A DNA stretch of 64,000 bases from Aedoeadaptatus ivorii (GTDB lineage: Bacteria > Bacillota > Clostridia > Tissierellales > Peptoniphilaceae). Where the stretch lies: positions 73,839 through 137,838 of the forward strand of contig NZ_JAUSWF010000006.1 of NCBI RefSeq assembly GCF_030815095.1. The letters are read 5' to 3'. The notes beneath the pieces were generated by a model. The model did no database searches and was not told the origin of the DNA. It saw only the letters and a list, made by a program, of their open reading frames with translations. Position numbers and translations under genes: made by a program. Below are positions 1-9,494 of the stretch, one piece after another (the first letter of the stretch is position 1; every line of letters starts with the position of its first letter).

Positions 1-573
1 GCAATTAGATATATTAAGGAAGAAGAATTTGATTTAGCGATTTTAGATATTATGTTACCTGATAAAGATGGATATTATTTATGCAAAAAGATTAGAGAGT
101 CTTTTAATTATCCAATTATTATGCTTACATCAAAAGATGATGAGTCAAGTAAAATTAAGGGCTTAACCTTTGGAGCGGATGATTATGTAACTAAACCATT
201 TTTACCTGGAGAGTTAGTTGCTAGAGTAAAGGCTCAATTAAGAAGATACAATAATTATAATTTAAAAACTAAAGAAGGTACAGGAAATATTTTAACTTAT
301 CAAAATGTGGATTTAAATATCAAATCAAGAGAAGTTTTAGTTGATGGACAGGAAATTGATTTAACTCCTATTGAATTTATTATTTTAAAATCATTACTAG
401 AGAAAAAATCTGAAGTACTAGGATCCGAAGATTTATTCTATAAAATATATCCGGATGAATATTATATAAAAAATAATACGGTTTCAGTTCATATTAGACA
501 TATTAGGGAAAAGTTAGGAGTGCAAAACAATATAATAACAACTGTATGGGGAGTTGGGTATAAAATTGGATAA
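1..573 (+). CDS. OmpR-type response regulator (5' end outside window)
   Basis: DNA-binding response regulator of a two-component system, cut by the window start. The frame is open from base 1 and gives about 190 residues, so roughly 35 N-terminal residues are missing. The phospho-acceptor Asp is in LAILDIMLPD (codon at 46-48), the conserved Thr in IIMLTSKDD and the Lys in VTKPF. A winged-helix C-terminal domain follows, with LTPIEFIILKSLL and the VWGVGYKIG ending typical of OmpR/PhoB proteins. It overlaps the histidine kinase gene. Bacteriocin clusters often carry such a pair, so it probably senses a signal and controls the downstream sactipeptide operon (inference). Confidence 0.93.
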   Translation, partial: AIRYIKEEEFDLAILDIMLPDKDGYYLCKKIRESFNYPIIMLTSKDDESSKIKGLTFGADDYVTKPFLPGELVARVKAQLRRYNNYNLKTKEGTGNILTYQNVDLNIKSREVLVDGQEIDLTPIEFIILKSLLEKKSEVLGSEDLFYKIYPDEYYIKNNTVSVHIRHIREKLGVQNNIITTVWGVGYKIG

Positions 574-1612
574 AGATCAATATTTTAAAGATATACTAAA
601 AAAAATAGTAATAAAAATTATGGTATTTTTATTTATTCTAATGAGTTGTATGCTTGCAATAGATAGCAATATTTTTAGATTTAATAATGAAATACACGAA
701 TTTTTTGTTAATAGATTGGATCTGATTTTTTTTGTTATTTTATTATTGGGGATATTAATTATTATAATAAAAGAATTTTCAAAATTAGAGAAAGATTATA
801 TTGACTTATGCAAAAAAATAGACGATTTGGATGAGAATATTGTTAGTTTCCCGACTCCTTATAAAACTTTAGAAGATTCCATAAATAGATTAAAATTTAA
901 ACAAAAAGAGATAGAATATACGCTTAAAAAAAGAGAAAATGAAGATAATGATTTAATCACCTACTTAGCACATGACTTAAGAACTCCTTTGACATCTATC
1001 ATTGGATATTTATCAATGCTCGATGAAATGAAAGACTTGCCTAATAAGCAAAGAGAGAAATATATTAGACAATTATTAGAAATAGCATTAGGATTAGAAG
1101 ATCTTATAAACCAATTTTTTGAAATTGCTAGATTAAATAATGGTGAATTTAGTATTCATAAAGAAAAAATTGATTTAGAATATTTTTTAATACAATTAAA
1201 AGATGAGCTTTATCCTATGATGAAAGAGAATAATCATAAGATAAATATCTCAAGTGAAGGCTCAATATTTGTAAATGTCGATCCAAATAAAATGAAAAGA
1301 GCCTTAGAGAATATTTTAAAAAATGCAATCTTATATTCTTATGCAAATACAGAGATAAAAGTTAAAATATATCAAACGTATAAGTGTGTAATATTAAAAA
1401 TTATTAACAAGGCCGATACACTAGAAGAAGCGCAGATAAGAAATATGTTTAACAAATTTACTAGATTAAATCTAGCAAGAAATTCAAAAAAAGTGGGATC
1501 TGGCTTAGGTTTACCTATCGCAAAAGAAATTATTGAATTACATGAGGGTAAGATAGAGGTAGAAAGTTCTAATAATGAAGTTATTGTCATTGTAAGATTA
1601 AAAAATAAATGA
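554..1612 (+). CDS. Sensor histidine kinase
   Basis: Membrane sensor kinase partnering the overlapping response regulator. Two hydrophobic segments lie near residues 20-40 and 55-75 with only a short stretch between them, so there is little extracellular domain, as in intramembrane-sensing kinases of bacteriocin systems. The H-box is YLAHDLRTPLTS (His near residue 140). The N-box is ENILKNAILYS and the ATP-binding G-box is GSGLGLPIAKEI. Length 352 aa is normal. The start is uncertain: TTG at 554 overlaps the regulator by 20 nt, and a second TTG lies at 566. A strong terminator follows, so the pair forms its own transcript. No clue to the ligand is visible. Confidence 0.9.
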   Translation: MGIKLDKDQYFKDILKKIVIKIMVFLFILMSCMLAIDSNIFRFNNEIHEFFVNRLDLIFFVILLLGILIIIIKEFSKLEKDYIDLCKKIDDLDENIVSFPTPYKTLEDSINRLKFKQKEIEYTLKKRENEDNDLITYLAHDLRTPLTSIIGYLSMLDEMKDLPNKQREKYIRQLLEIALGLEDLINQFFEIARLNNGEFSIHKEKIDLEYFLIQLKDELYPMMKENNHKINISSEGSIFVNVDPNKMKRALENILKNAILYSYANTEIKVKIYQTYKCVILKIINKADTLEEAQIRNMFNKFTRLNLARNSKKVGSGLGLPIAKEIIELHEGKIEVESSNNEVIVIVRLKNK

Positions 1613-1617
1613 GGATT

Positions 1618-1661
1618 ACACCTTAATTATGTATAAAACTACATAATTAAGGTGTTTTTTT
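1618..1661 (+). terminator. Rho-independent terminator after the kinase gene
   Basis: A perfect 16-bp inverted repeat (1618-1633 and 1640-1655) with a 6-nt loop is followed directly by a T-run. It separates the two-component genes from the ABC/sactipeptide operon. The 170 bp downstream are AT-rich and must hold the operon promoter, but I see no convincing -35/-10 pair. Confidence 0.93.
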
Positions 1662-1831
1662 ATTTTTTAAAAATTAATGAAATCTTAAGAATTAATCAAT
1701 AGAATATTAAAACACTTTTTTATTGTATCAATTAAAATAAAATCATAGAGGAGTAAAATTTTTATCACTAACATGAAGATGTATTTTTTACTTTTTAATA
1801 AGGAAGCATAAAAGATAAGGGAGGTAGTTTA

Positions 1832-2719
1832 GTGGAATTAGAGATTAAAAACGTAAGTAAGAAATTTAAAGATAAATTAGCGGTTGATAATGCATCAGCT
1901 ACGTTATGTCCAGGTGTTTGGGGACTCTTAGGTGCAAATGGTGCTGGGAAAACAACTTTAATAAAAATGATCACTGGAATTAGTACACCGAGTCAAGGCG
2001 AAATTTTATATAATGGGGAAAGAATCAACAAATTAGGAGAAGAATATAGGAATTTGTTAGGGTTTTTACCTCAAGAATTTATTTGTGCTCCAGAGTTTAC
2101 TGTAAATTCATTTTTACAATATGTAGCTGCTTTAAAAGGTATAGACAAGAGCAAAACAGAAGAAATGATTGATAAACTCCTAGAAGTATTAAACTTATCT
2201 GATGTCAAGTACAAAAAAGTAGTAAAGCTTTCAGGAGGAATGAGAAGGAGAGTAGGAATATGTCAAGCTATTTTAAATGATCCTAAAATATTAATTTTAG
2301 ATGAACCAACAGCAGGACTTGATCCTGGTGAGAGAATAAAATTAAGAAATTTTATCACGGAAATATCAAAAAATAAAATAGTTTTGCTTTCGACTCATAT
2401 AGTCTCTGATATTGAATATATATCAACATCAAATTTAATTATGAAAGATGGTAAATTTGTATATTCTGGAACAACTGATGAACTGATATCTAAAATTAAG
2501 AATAAGGTATACGAAGCATCTATATCAAATAGAGAATATGCAGAAAAAGAAACACAATTGAATGTTGTTAATGTAAAACAACAAGATGATGGAAACGTAC
2601 TCATTAGATACATATCAGATAAAGATGATGTTTTAAATAATTCTAAATTAACAAAAGCTCATCTAGAAGACTTCTATTTATGGGTCTTTCCAGAAGATAG
2701 AAGTTTTAAGGTGAATTAA
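1832..2719 (+). CDS. ABC transporter ATPase (probable self-immunity)
   Basis: Stand-alone ATP-binding subunit of an ABC-2 type transporter. Walker A is GANGAGKTTL, the signature is KLSGGMRRRVG, Walker B is ILILDEPTAGLDPG and the switch His is in LLSTHIVSD. Length 295 aa is normal; the region after residue 215 is the variable C-terminal extension seen in bacteriocin-immunity ATPases. The GTG start has a GGGAGG box 8 nt upstream. It lies 1 nt from the permease gene and is the first gene of the sactipeptide operon. It likely pumps the mature peptide or protects the producer (inference), as the ABC genes do in ruminococcin C-type and lantibiotic clusters. Confidence 0.9.
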   Translation: MELEIKNVSKKFKDKLAVDNASATLCPGVWGLLGANGAGKTTLIKMITGISTPSQGEILYNGERINKLGEEYRNLLGFLPQEFICAPEFTVNSFLQYVAALKGIDKSKTEEMIDKLLEVLNLSDVKYKKVVKLSGGMRRRVGICQAILNDPKILILDEPTAGLDPGERIKLRNFITEISKNKIVLLSTHIVSDIEYISTSNLIMKDGKFVYSGTTDELISKIKNKVYEASISNREYAEKETQLNVVNVKQQDDGNVLIRYISDKDDVLNNSKLTKAHLEDFYLWVFPEDRSFKVN

Positions 2720-2720
2720 A

Positions 2721-4001
2721 ATGAAAATTTACTTAAATGAGATAAAGAGGATTTTATCAATAAGATCAAATCAAATTATAATATTGTTTTCATTACTACT
2801 TGCTATATTGCTTTCCATAGCTCCAATTAATTTTACAAAAATTACCTATGGAGAAGGAGATCAAGTAAAAAATTTAAAAGGAAAAGAAGCAATAGAATAT
2901 ATTAAAAAAGCTAAAGAGCCTTATTCAGGAAAGATAACAGAAGATTTAATTTATAATGGCACAAAAAAATATAGAGAAATACTAAGAGAATATAATGTTA
3001 CTGATAGGTCTGAATTAAAACCTGAAATTAATACAAAGAAGCTTATGCCTATAGAACATATAAGTAAGAAAGTAAATGAAGTATTCACTGATTCTCAAAG
3101 TAATAACCTTCCTCCAGTTTTAAGCATAGATATCAATGATACCAAATATTTTTACAATAAAGTATTTGATTATCTAAATAAAGTAATTGAAAATGAATAT
3201 CCTAATAAAGCTCAGAATCAAATTATAGAAAAATCTGAAAAAGAACTGGGTAAAATAAAAACTCCATATGAATATTATGGATATTATAGTACAGATGCAA
3301 ATGATTATAGAGGATTTTATAATACGATAATAATAATTTTAATGGTTGTAGTAGCAGCTCCAATATTCTCGTCAGATAGTGAGAATGATTTAGATTATAT
3401 ATTTAAAACAACTAAATATGGCAGAAGAAAGTTTGCCATCTATAAAATCCTAGCAATACTTACGATTTCGGTATTAACTTTGCTCTTAGGAAACTTCATA
3501 CAAGGCTCTATATTAGACTATGCTTTTGGAACAGAGTATAAAAAGACTTCTGTTCAGATGATGTTTAGTGCTTTAAGTTTGCATAATTGGAACTTTGGAC
3601 AGTTTAATAAATATATGCTTATTTGTAATAGTATCATATTGATTTCAACCATTCTTGCTACACTAATTATTTCTGTATTAAGTAAAAGAAAAGTTGAATC
3701 CATAATGAAATCAATTTTATTAGCAGTATTTCCAACAATAATTTCTCCTATTGGTATGATTAGTGCTATAAACTATATTTTTCCATCTTCAGGAGTAGGA
3801 CTACTCAATTCATTACAAAATCAAATAGCTGATTTTAATTTTGTAAATGTTTTTGGAAATTGGATGAGTTCATCAAGTCTTATAATGATATCAGCTGTAA
3901 TATATATTATTATTTTACCAAGTTTAGTAGTAATGATGTATTCAAAAATTGGAGGTAATTATGGACTTAATAACCCTAGAAAAAGAAAAGTTAGAAAATA
4001 A
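2721..4001 (+). CDS. ABC-2 type permease
   Basis: Membrane subunit paired with the preceding ATPase. One transmembrane segment lies near residues 18-38. A large extracytoplasmic loop follows (about 40-200, Lys/Glu/Tyr-rich), and then about five more hydrophobic segments. It is clearly paralogous to the permease at 5910: both begin M(K/N)IY.(N/Q)E(I/L)KR and both have a YYGYYS/YYAGYFS motif just before the second membrane segment. Its 3' end overlaps the radical SAM gene by 41 nt, which implies translational coupling. Probably part of immunity or export for the sactipeptide. No permease family could be named more precisely by eye. Confidence 0.82.
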   Translation: MKIYLNEIKRILSIRSNQIIILFSLLLAILLSIAPINFTKITYGEGDQVKNLKGKEAIEYIKKAKEPYSGKITEDLIYNGTKKYREILREYNVTDRSELKPEINTKKLMPIEHISKKVNEVFTDSQSNNLPPVLSIDINDTKYFYNKVFDYLNKVIENEYPNKAQNQIIEKSEKELGKIKTPYEYYGYYSTDANDYRGFYNTIIIILMVVVAAPIFSSDSENDLDYIFKTTKYGRRKFAIYKILAILTISVLTLLLGNFIQGSILDYAFGTEYKKTSVQMMFSALSLHNWNFGQFNKYMLICNSIILISTILATLIISVLSKRKVESIMKSILLAVFPTIISPIGMISAINYIFPSSGVGLLNSLQNQIADFNFVNVFGNWMSSSSLIMISAVIYIIILPSLVVMMYSKIGGNYGLNNPRKRKVRK

Positions 4002-5517
4002 GTACAAAGAGTTATGTAAGGAAGAATATCCAGGGAGATTAGGCAAAACATTTAAAACAAAATATAATTTTTACTATTATGATAGTGGTACTGGTAAAGT
4101 AGCACAAATAAATGAAAATGTGTATAAAGTCTTAACTAAATTTTTAGAGAGCGAAAATTTCTTGGATTTTATAAAACTTGATATGTCTGAACAAGAATTT
4201 TGTGAGGCTATAAGTGAAATAAAAGATGCGATTAATAAAGAAAGTATACTCTCAGCAACTAAATTTAATTGTTTGACTGGAAAAACTTATGAACAAATTG
4301 ATGAGATAATAGATAATAAGATACAAAATGTTACCTTAGAGGTTACAGAGAAATGTAATTTAAGATGTAAATATTGCATCTATAATGAATCTCACCCTGA
4401 GTATAGAGCTTTTGGTCATAGGAATATGGATTGGGAAATTGCAAAAAAAGCTGTAGAATTTTTGAAAAGTCATTCACAAAATTCTGAAGAACGACATATT
4501 GGATTTTATGGTGGAGAACCTTTAATAAACTATGATCTTATAAAGAAAACAACAGATTATGCGAATAAGTTATTTGATAAAATGACTTATTCTATGACAA
4601 CAAATGCTACTTTAATGAATGAAGAAATTGCTGATTATATTATGAAGAATAAATTCAATATTATAGTAAGTTTAGATGGATATAAAGAACTTCATAATAA
4701 AAATAGATTGTTTGTTACTGGAGAGGGAAGTTTTGAAAAAACTATTAATGGATTAAAAATTTTATTGAGATCAGCAGAAAAATATAATAATAAAGAAAAC
4801 ATTACCTTAAACATGGTAATCGAAGGACCTGATTATGAGAATAAGTATGATAAGATACAAGTTTATTTAAATGAATGCGATTGGTTGCCTAAGAATATAA
4901 ACATATTAACATCTTCCATAGATTATGGACCACATGAAAGCATATATACAAGACCACAATCTTATGAAGAAAGAATGATTTTAAAAGATTATTATGATCC
5001 AATTTTATCGTGGGATGAAAAAAATAAAATAAGGAATAAAGATAATACTAATGAAATATTTACAGATGCTGATGTAGATAAGGCTATGATGATTATACAC
5101 AAAAGATTATTATCTGAAAAGCCTGTTAAAAAATATGGGATGAATGGTTGTTGTGTCCCTGGAGAAAGACGAATATATGTTACAGTAGACGGAAATTTCA
5201 AAATTTGTGAAAAGGTAGGAGATATTCCAGAGATAGGAAATGTACATAAAGGGTTTGATGAAAAAAGAATAAAAGAATTATATTTTGATGATTTTATTAA
5301 AGAATCTAGCAAATATTGCAAAGACTGTTGGGCTATTAATTTATGTACTTTATGTTATGTAAATTGCTATGATCAATATGGCACACATTTTTCTTATAGA
5401 CATAATTCTTGTAGAAGTGAAAGAAAATATTTATTAGATAGCTTGATAAAATATCATGAGATATTGGAAGAAAATCCAGATGTACTCAAGGAATTTAACG
5501 AAATTGAGTTTCAGTAA
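3961..5517 (+). CDS. Radical SAM-SPASM sactipeptide maturase
   Basis: Predicted sactisynthase that uses S-adenosylmethionine and Fe-S clusters to form Cys thioether crosslinks in the peptide encoded next door. Residues 1-115 form an N-terminal region of the type that binds the leader. The radical SAM motif CNLRCKYC has its cysteines at 132, 136 and 139. The GFYGGEPL motif follows, then a C-terminal SPASM region rich in Cys from about 397 (CCVPGE..., CEKVGD, CKDCWAINLC, CYVNC) that should bind auxiliary clusters. Length 518 aa suits this family. ATG 3961 is chosen over the in-frame TTG at 3949 because GGAGG lies just before it. The closest recalled relatives are the ruminococcin C maturases and the CcpM type of Cys-rich peptide maturase. 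Confidence 0.92.
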   Translation: MDLITLEKEKLENKYKELCKEEYPGRLGKTFKTKYNFYYYDSGTGKVAQINENVYKVLTKFLESENFLDFIKLDMSEQEFCEAISEIKDAINKESILSATKFNCLTGKTYEQIDEIIDNKIQNVTLEVTEKCNLRCKYCIYNESHPEYRAFGHRNMDWEIAKKAVEFLKSHSQNSEERHIGFYGGEPLINYDLIKKTTDYANKLFDKMTYSMTTNATLMNEEIADYIMKNKFNIIVSLDGYKELHNKNRLFVTGEGSFEKTINGLKILLRSAEKYNNKENITLNMVIEGPDYENKYDKIQVYLNECDWLPKNINILTSSIDYGPHESIYTRPQSYEERMILKDYYDPILSWDEKNKIRNKDNTNEIFTDADVDKAMMIIHKRLLSEKPVKKYGMNGCCVPGERRIYVTVDGNFKICEKVGDIPEIGNVHKGFDEKRIKELYFDDFIKESSKYCKDCWAINLCTLCYVNCYDQYGTHFSYRHNSCRSERKYLLDSLIKYHEILEENPDVLKEFNEIEFQ

Positions 5518-5584
5518 AAATGATATGAATTAGATAAGTATATATGTATATATATATTTAAATAATTGAGAAGGAGGTGAGAAT

Positions 5585-5782
5585 GTGAAATTTATAAATC
5601 CTATAGGAAGACATCCGGGCAGTGGAGCTCAACCACAAGCATGCATGTGTTCAACAGGTTTTGCTGGATATCGTGGCAACAATGATAGTTGTATTCATTG
5701 TGGCTGTGGTTGTGGCGGTAAAGGAGAATATAGAACTGGTAACAGAGTTCGCGCTTTAAAAACTCCAAGAGCATCATATTAA
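5585..5782 (+). CDS. Cys-rich RiPP precursor, ruminococcin C-like
   Basis: Precursor peptide of 65 aa for the radical SAM enzyme encoded 67 nt upstream. The start is GTG behind a near-perfect AGGAGGTGAG box; the overlapping ATG at 5583 stops at once. Residues 1-18 look like a leader and the rest is a Gly/Cys-rich core with six Cys: 20, 22, 36, 39, 41 and 43. Against mature ruminococcin C1, recalled from memory, a gapless offset of 17 matches Cys3, Cys5, Asn16, Cys22, Cys26 and Lys42 to C20, C22, N33, C39, C43 and K59, i.e. all four bridging Cys and two acceptors. Cys36 and Cys41 have no counterpart. Arg9 in the leader is a possible trypsin site. It could instead be grouped with the Clo7bot-type peptides. 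Confidence 0.85.
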   Translation: MKFINPIGRHPGSGAQPQACMCSTGFAGYRGNNDSCIHCGCGCGGKGEYRTGNRVRALKTPRASY

Positions 5783-5792
5783 TGATGAATCA

Positions 5793-5841
5793 TAGAGGCT
5801 CACAATATATAGAAATTTTAGTCTATATTTTGTGGGCTTCT
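5793..5841 (+). promoter_or_regulatory. Hairpin after the precursor gene
   Basis: An imperfect inverted repeat (GGCTCACAATATATAG at 5797-5812 against CTATATTTTGTGGGC at 5823-5837) sits just after the peptide stop. No long T-run follows, so it looks more like an attenuator or mRNA-stabilising stem that lets the peptide transcript outnumber the downstream genes than a full terminator. Confidence 0.6.
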
Positions 5842-5909
5842 ATAATAATTATAAATAATAAGACTAGTTTGCTTTGTCAAAGCTGTAAGGGAGGTATAGT
5901 TTATAGATT

Positions 5910-7139
5910 ATGAATATATATATACAGGAACTTAAAAGATTTTTATTTAAAAAATCGGTAAGAGTCTTTTTGGGCATGGGTTTAGTTTTTACTTTTTTGA
6001 TATCATTTATTACTTATGTAAGTATACAATATGATGATATAAGTTCTGGAGATACAATTACTTATTTTGGTAAAGAGGCTATAGAACACTTTAATGAGGA
6101 TAGTAAAGATTCTATAGGTTATTTGACAGAAGAAAAAATAACTAAAGTAGTAAAATCTTATAAAGAAATATTAAATAATGAAAATGTAAACAGTAGAGAA
6201 AATTTATCAGAGGATGCTAAAAAAAATATATCGAAATTTGATCCTATATTAAGAGTAATAACATACCCATATACAATTACAACATCTGGAAGTTTACTTG
6301 ATGTAAACGAACTTGATACAGAAAAAGATTTAAATTTTTATCAAAGTTGTAATGATGCGTTGAAAAAAGACATAGAACAGAAATATAACAACGACAAGAT
6401 AACAGAATTTGCTCTAAAAAAATATGAAGAGGTTAATAAACCATATTATTATGCAGGGTATTTTAGTGAAGATACACTATTTTTCGTAATGATATTTGTA
6501 ACAGTATTATCATTAATATGTATATTGATTTCATCACAATGCATTGTTGAAGATAAAGAAAATTACCTAGATTCAATTTTTAGAACAACTAGAAATGGAA
6601 GAAATAAATATATTTGCAGCAAGATACTTGCCTTAGCAAGTATTATATCGCTTTATTTGATATTAAATATATCTATTTATTATGGCACTATTAAATATAT
6701 TTACACTAGTGGTTTAGACTCATCTTTTCAAATGTTACTATTTAATCAACTGTCAATATCTAATTTAACTATAGGTAAAGTTATATTAAGTGTATTTTTG
6801 TTAAGTATATTATTTACTATTGCAAGTTCAATGATGTCAATATTTGTCGCTATAAATTCAAAAGTTTCTATGGTTTCAACAGCCATATCGTGTGCTTTAT
6901 TTTTTATTCCATCATTATTGTATGGAAAAACTGAGTTTAAATCAATATTTTATTTTTTGCCGTCTTTGGGATTAGGTACTGCAGAAAATAGCTTAATTGA
7001 ACAGTATCAAAAATTTGAATTTGTTAAGTTGCCAGGTAAAATTTTATGGGTTCCAAAGTTTCTAGTAATAATGGCTTTAATTAATATTGCTCTGTATTTA
7101 TTGCTAAGTATAAAATCATATAACAAAATAGAGCAATAA
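5910..7139 (+). CDS. ABC-2 type permease, second copy
   Basis: Membrane protein of 409 aa, paralogous to the permease at 2721. It has an N-terminal membrane segment (about 18-38), a long hydrophilic loop (about 40-190), then five or six membrane segments. It has no ATPase gene of its own, so it may share the ATPase at 1832 with the first permease. That would give an ATPase plus two-permease immunity transporter, as in LanFEG-type systems (inference). GGGAGG occurs about 17 nt before the ATG, further than usual, so the start is not certain. Confidence 0.8.
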   Translation: MNIYIQELKRFLFKKSVRVFLGMGLVFTFLISFITYVSIQYDDISSGDTITYFGKEAIEHFNEDSKDSIGYLTEEKITKVVKSYKEILNNENVNSRENLSEDAKKNISKFDPILRVITYPYTITTSGSLLDVNELDTEKDLNFYQSCNDALKKDIEQKYNNDKITEFALKKYEEVNKPYYYAGYFSEDTLFFVMIFVTVLSLICILISSQCIVEDKENYLDSIFRTTRNGRNKYICSKILALASIISLYLILNISIYYGTIKYIYTSGLDSSFQMLLFNQLSISNLTIGKVILSVFLLSILFTIASSMMSIFVAINSKVSMVSTAISCALFFIPSLLYGKTEFKSIFYFLPSLGLGTAENSLIEQYQKFEFVKLPGKILWVPKFLVIMALINIALYLLLSIKSYNKIEQ

Positions 7140-7169
7140 ATATTTTAATGGGAAGTAGAGGATAAATAT

Positions 7170-8945
7170 ATGGGTAAGGATAAAATAAATCATCTTGAAT
7201 GTATAAAAATAGCATTCAAGATGATTTATGAAGTAGATAAAAATTCTTTTGCGATTACTATAATATTGTCAATTGTAAGTGGTGTTTTTCCGTTTTTAGT
7301 TCTTAAATTAGGACAAACAATAATTAATATAATTCAAATTCATTCCACTAGATTTGATAATATTATAATACTTATACTTATATATTTATCTTTACAATTT
7401 ATATCTGTAATAGTAGATAATATTAAAAACTACTATTTACAAAGGTTAAGTAATGAAGTTACTTATTCTTCCATGAGGAAAGTAATGGGAAAATGTGCTG
7501 ATTTGCCTTTAAAAAAACTTGAAGATAATAAAACTTACGATATTTTGAACAGAATAGAGCAAGATGCTACATTAAAGCCATATGAAATATTGATGTCAGT
7601 TATTAATTTGCTTTTTAATTTAACGCAAACTATTATAGCTATGTATGTATTAATTAAATGGAATTATTTTTTGGTTATTCTTTTGTTTGCAGTTACCATA
7701 ATATCAGTGTTTGGAGAAATAAAAATAGGTAAATTAGAATTTAATATAAGAAATAGAAGAAGTACTTTAGAGAGGAAAAGTTGGTATTATTCTTTTTTAT
7801 TAACTCACGATATTGCTTTTAAGGAGATAAAAACTTTTAGGTTAAAAAATTATTTTATTAGTAAGTATAAAGAAATTACAGATACTATTATTAATCAAAA
7901 TAATAGCATTGAAAAATTGAAAGCTTTATTAATAATTGTTATAAATTTTTTTCAAGTTCTTATTAATTTATATATTTTTAAAGAACTTGCATTTAAAACG
8001 TATAATGGAGAATTTTTAATTGGAACTGCTATGGTGTACATAAGCACAATTGTTATATTTCAAGGTTCTCTAAATGAAACAGGAACCAGTGTATACAATA
8101 TTATTAATTCAAATTTATATATAAATTTACTTAAAGAGTTTCTTGAATTTAAAACTGACGATTTAAAAGTAGAGACAAAAACTATACTAAGATCAATAAA
8201 AGACATTAATGTAATATCGTTATCTAATATAAACTTTTCTTATGATGATAATAGTTTAGCTCTGCAAGACATTTCTTTAAAGATAAAAAAAGGAGAATCC
8301 ATTGCAATAATTGGGGAAAATGGTTCAGGAAAAAGTACACTTCTAAAAATTTTAGCTGGATTGTATAGTCCAGATTCAGGTGTGTTTTTAATTAATGGGA
8401 TGAAATTTGATGATATTGAAATAGAATCTTATAGAACACAGATTAGTTCATTATTTCAAGATTATTTGAAATATGAGGGGACAATAAAAGAGAATATTAT
8501 ATTAGGGCAAATTGATAGAAATGAAGACGACTGTTCGATTCTAACAGCATTAAATAGTGCTGATGCAAAATTTTTAAAAAATGATGGTAAATATAATATT
8601 AATAAAGTAGTAGGTAATTGGTTTGAAAATGGGCAGGAACTTTCAGGCGGACAATGGCAAAAAATTGCAATAGCACGAACTATGTATAGAAAATCAAGTC
8701 TATTGTTATTTGATGAGCCAAGCTCGTCATTAGACATAATTTCTGAAAAAATCATATTTGATAATATTTTAAATAATTCGAATGATAAGATTATTATATA
8801 TATCACCCATAGGATAAGATGTGCGATGAATTCTGATAGAATTATTGTGATGGATAATGGAAAAATAGTAGGTGATGGGAGTCACGATGATTTAATTGAA
8901 AACTGTAATAGATATAAGTTAATGTATAATAAGGAATTTAAGTGA
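7170..8945 (+). CDS. ABC exporter, fused membrane and ATPase domains
   Basis: Half-transporter with an N-terminal exporter-type membrane domain (residues about 1-320, six hydrophobic segments) and a C-terminal ATPase. Walker A is GENGSGKSTLL, the signature ELSGGQWQKIAIA, Walker B LLLFDEPSSSLD, followed by the switch His in YITHRI. There is no N-terminal C39 peptidase domain, so it would export the peptide without cutting off the leader. No separate protease gene is visible either. In the ruminococcin C system the leader is removed by host trypsin, which would fit here (inference). Length 591 aa is normal for a homodimeric exporter. Confidence 0.88.
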   Translation: MGKDKINHLECIKIAFKMIYEVDKNSFAITIILSIVSGVFPFLVLKLGQTIINIIQIHSTRFDNIIILILIYLSLQFISVIVDNIKNYYLQRLSNEVTYSSMRKVMGKCADLPLKKLEDNKTYDILNRIEQDATLKPYEILMSVINLLFNLTQTIIAMYVLIKWNYFLVILLFAVTIISVFGEIKIGKLEFNIRNRRSTLERKSWYYSFLLTHDIAFKEIKTFRLKNYFISKYKEITDTIINQNNSIEKLKALLIIVINFFQVLINLYIFKELAFKTYNGEFLIGTAMVYISTIVIFQGSLNETGTSVYNIINSNLYINLLKEFLEFKTDDLKVETKTILRSIKDINVISLSNINFSYDDNSLALQDISLKIKKGESIAIIGENGSGKSTLLKILAGLYSPDSGVFLINGMKFDDIEIESYRTQISSLFQDYLKYEGTIKENIILGQIDRNEDDCSILTALNSADAKFLKNDGKYNINKVVGNWFENGQELSGGQWQKIAIARTMYRKSSLLLFDEPSSSLDIISEKIIFDNILNNSNDKIIIYITHRIRCAMNSDRIIVMDNGKIVGDGSHDDLIENCNRYKLMYNKEFK

Positions 8946-8972
8946 CTTTAATAGATTGAAGGGGAATTAATT

Positions 8973-9494
8973 ATGAAATTGAAAAATCAATATATTTCAG
9001 TTGGGATGAAAGTGCTAACTGTATACTATATAATTTGGTTAATCTTTATTGTAGTATTTAAAATGACATTTTCAATCAATAATTTATTGATTGAGCGACA
9101 AATAAATTTACTACCATTTTATTATGACAATACAGTTAATATTAAAGTTATTTTTGATGAGATGGTATCAAATATACTCATTTTTTTACCTTTGGGAATT
9201 ATGATTAGATCTATTTTATTTCGTAAAAACAATTTAAAAAGTATTCTTTTTGTATTTTTCTTTAGTTTAGCTATAGAGTTTTTACAGTACGCATTGTCAA
9301 TTGGAGTATTTGATATAACTGATATAATTAATAATACATTAGGTGGTGTATTGGGCGTGGGAATATATAATTTAGCTTTAAAAAAATTTAAATCTAAGTT
9401 TAAAGTAGATAAATTTATTTTTTGGATAGCTTTTATTAGTGCTATTTTTATAAGTTTAGTATTAATTGTTTTTTTAAAATATAATGGTATTTAA
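8973..9494 (+). CDS. VanZ-family membrane protein
   Basis: Integral membrane protein of 173 aa with four or five hydrophobic segments and the VanZ pattern: N-L-L-P-F, then ILIFLPLG, AIEFLQ, and FDITDIINNTLGGVLG. VanZ proteins are linked to teicoplanin and lipoglycopeptide tolerance. In bacteriocin clusters they are frequent but their role is unclear; self-protection at the envelope is a reasonable guess. Last gene of the sactipeptide operon, 27 nt after the exporter gene and followed by a terminator. Confidence 0.85.
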   Translation: MKLKNQYISVGMKVLTVYYIIWLIFIVVFKMTFSINNLLIERQINLLPFYYDNTVNIKVIFDEMVSNILIFLPLGIMIRSILFRKNNLKSILFVFFFSLAIEFLQYALSIGVFDITDIINNTLGGVLGVGIYNLALKKFKSKFKVDKFIFWIAFISAIFISLVLIVFLKYNGI

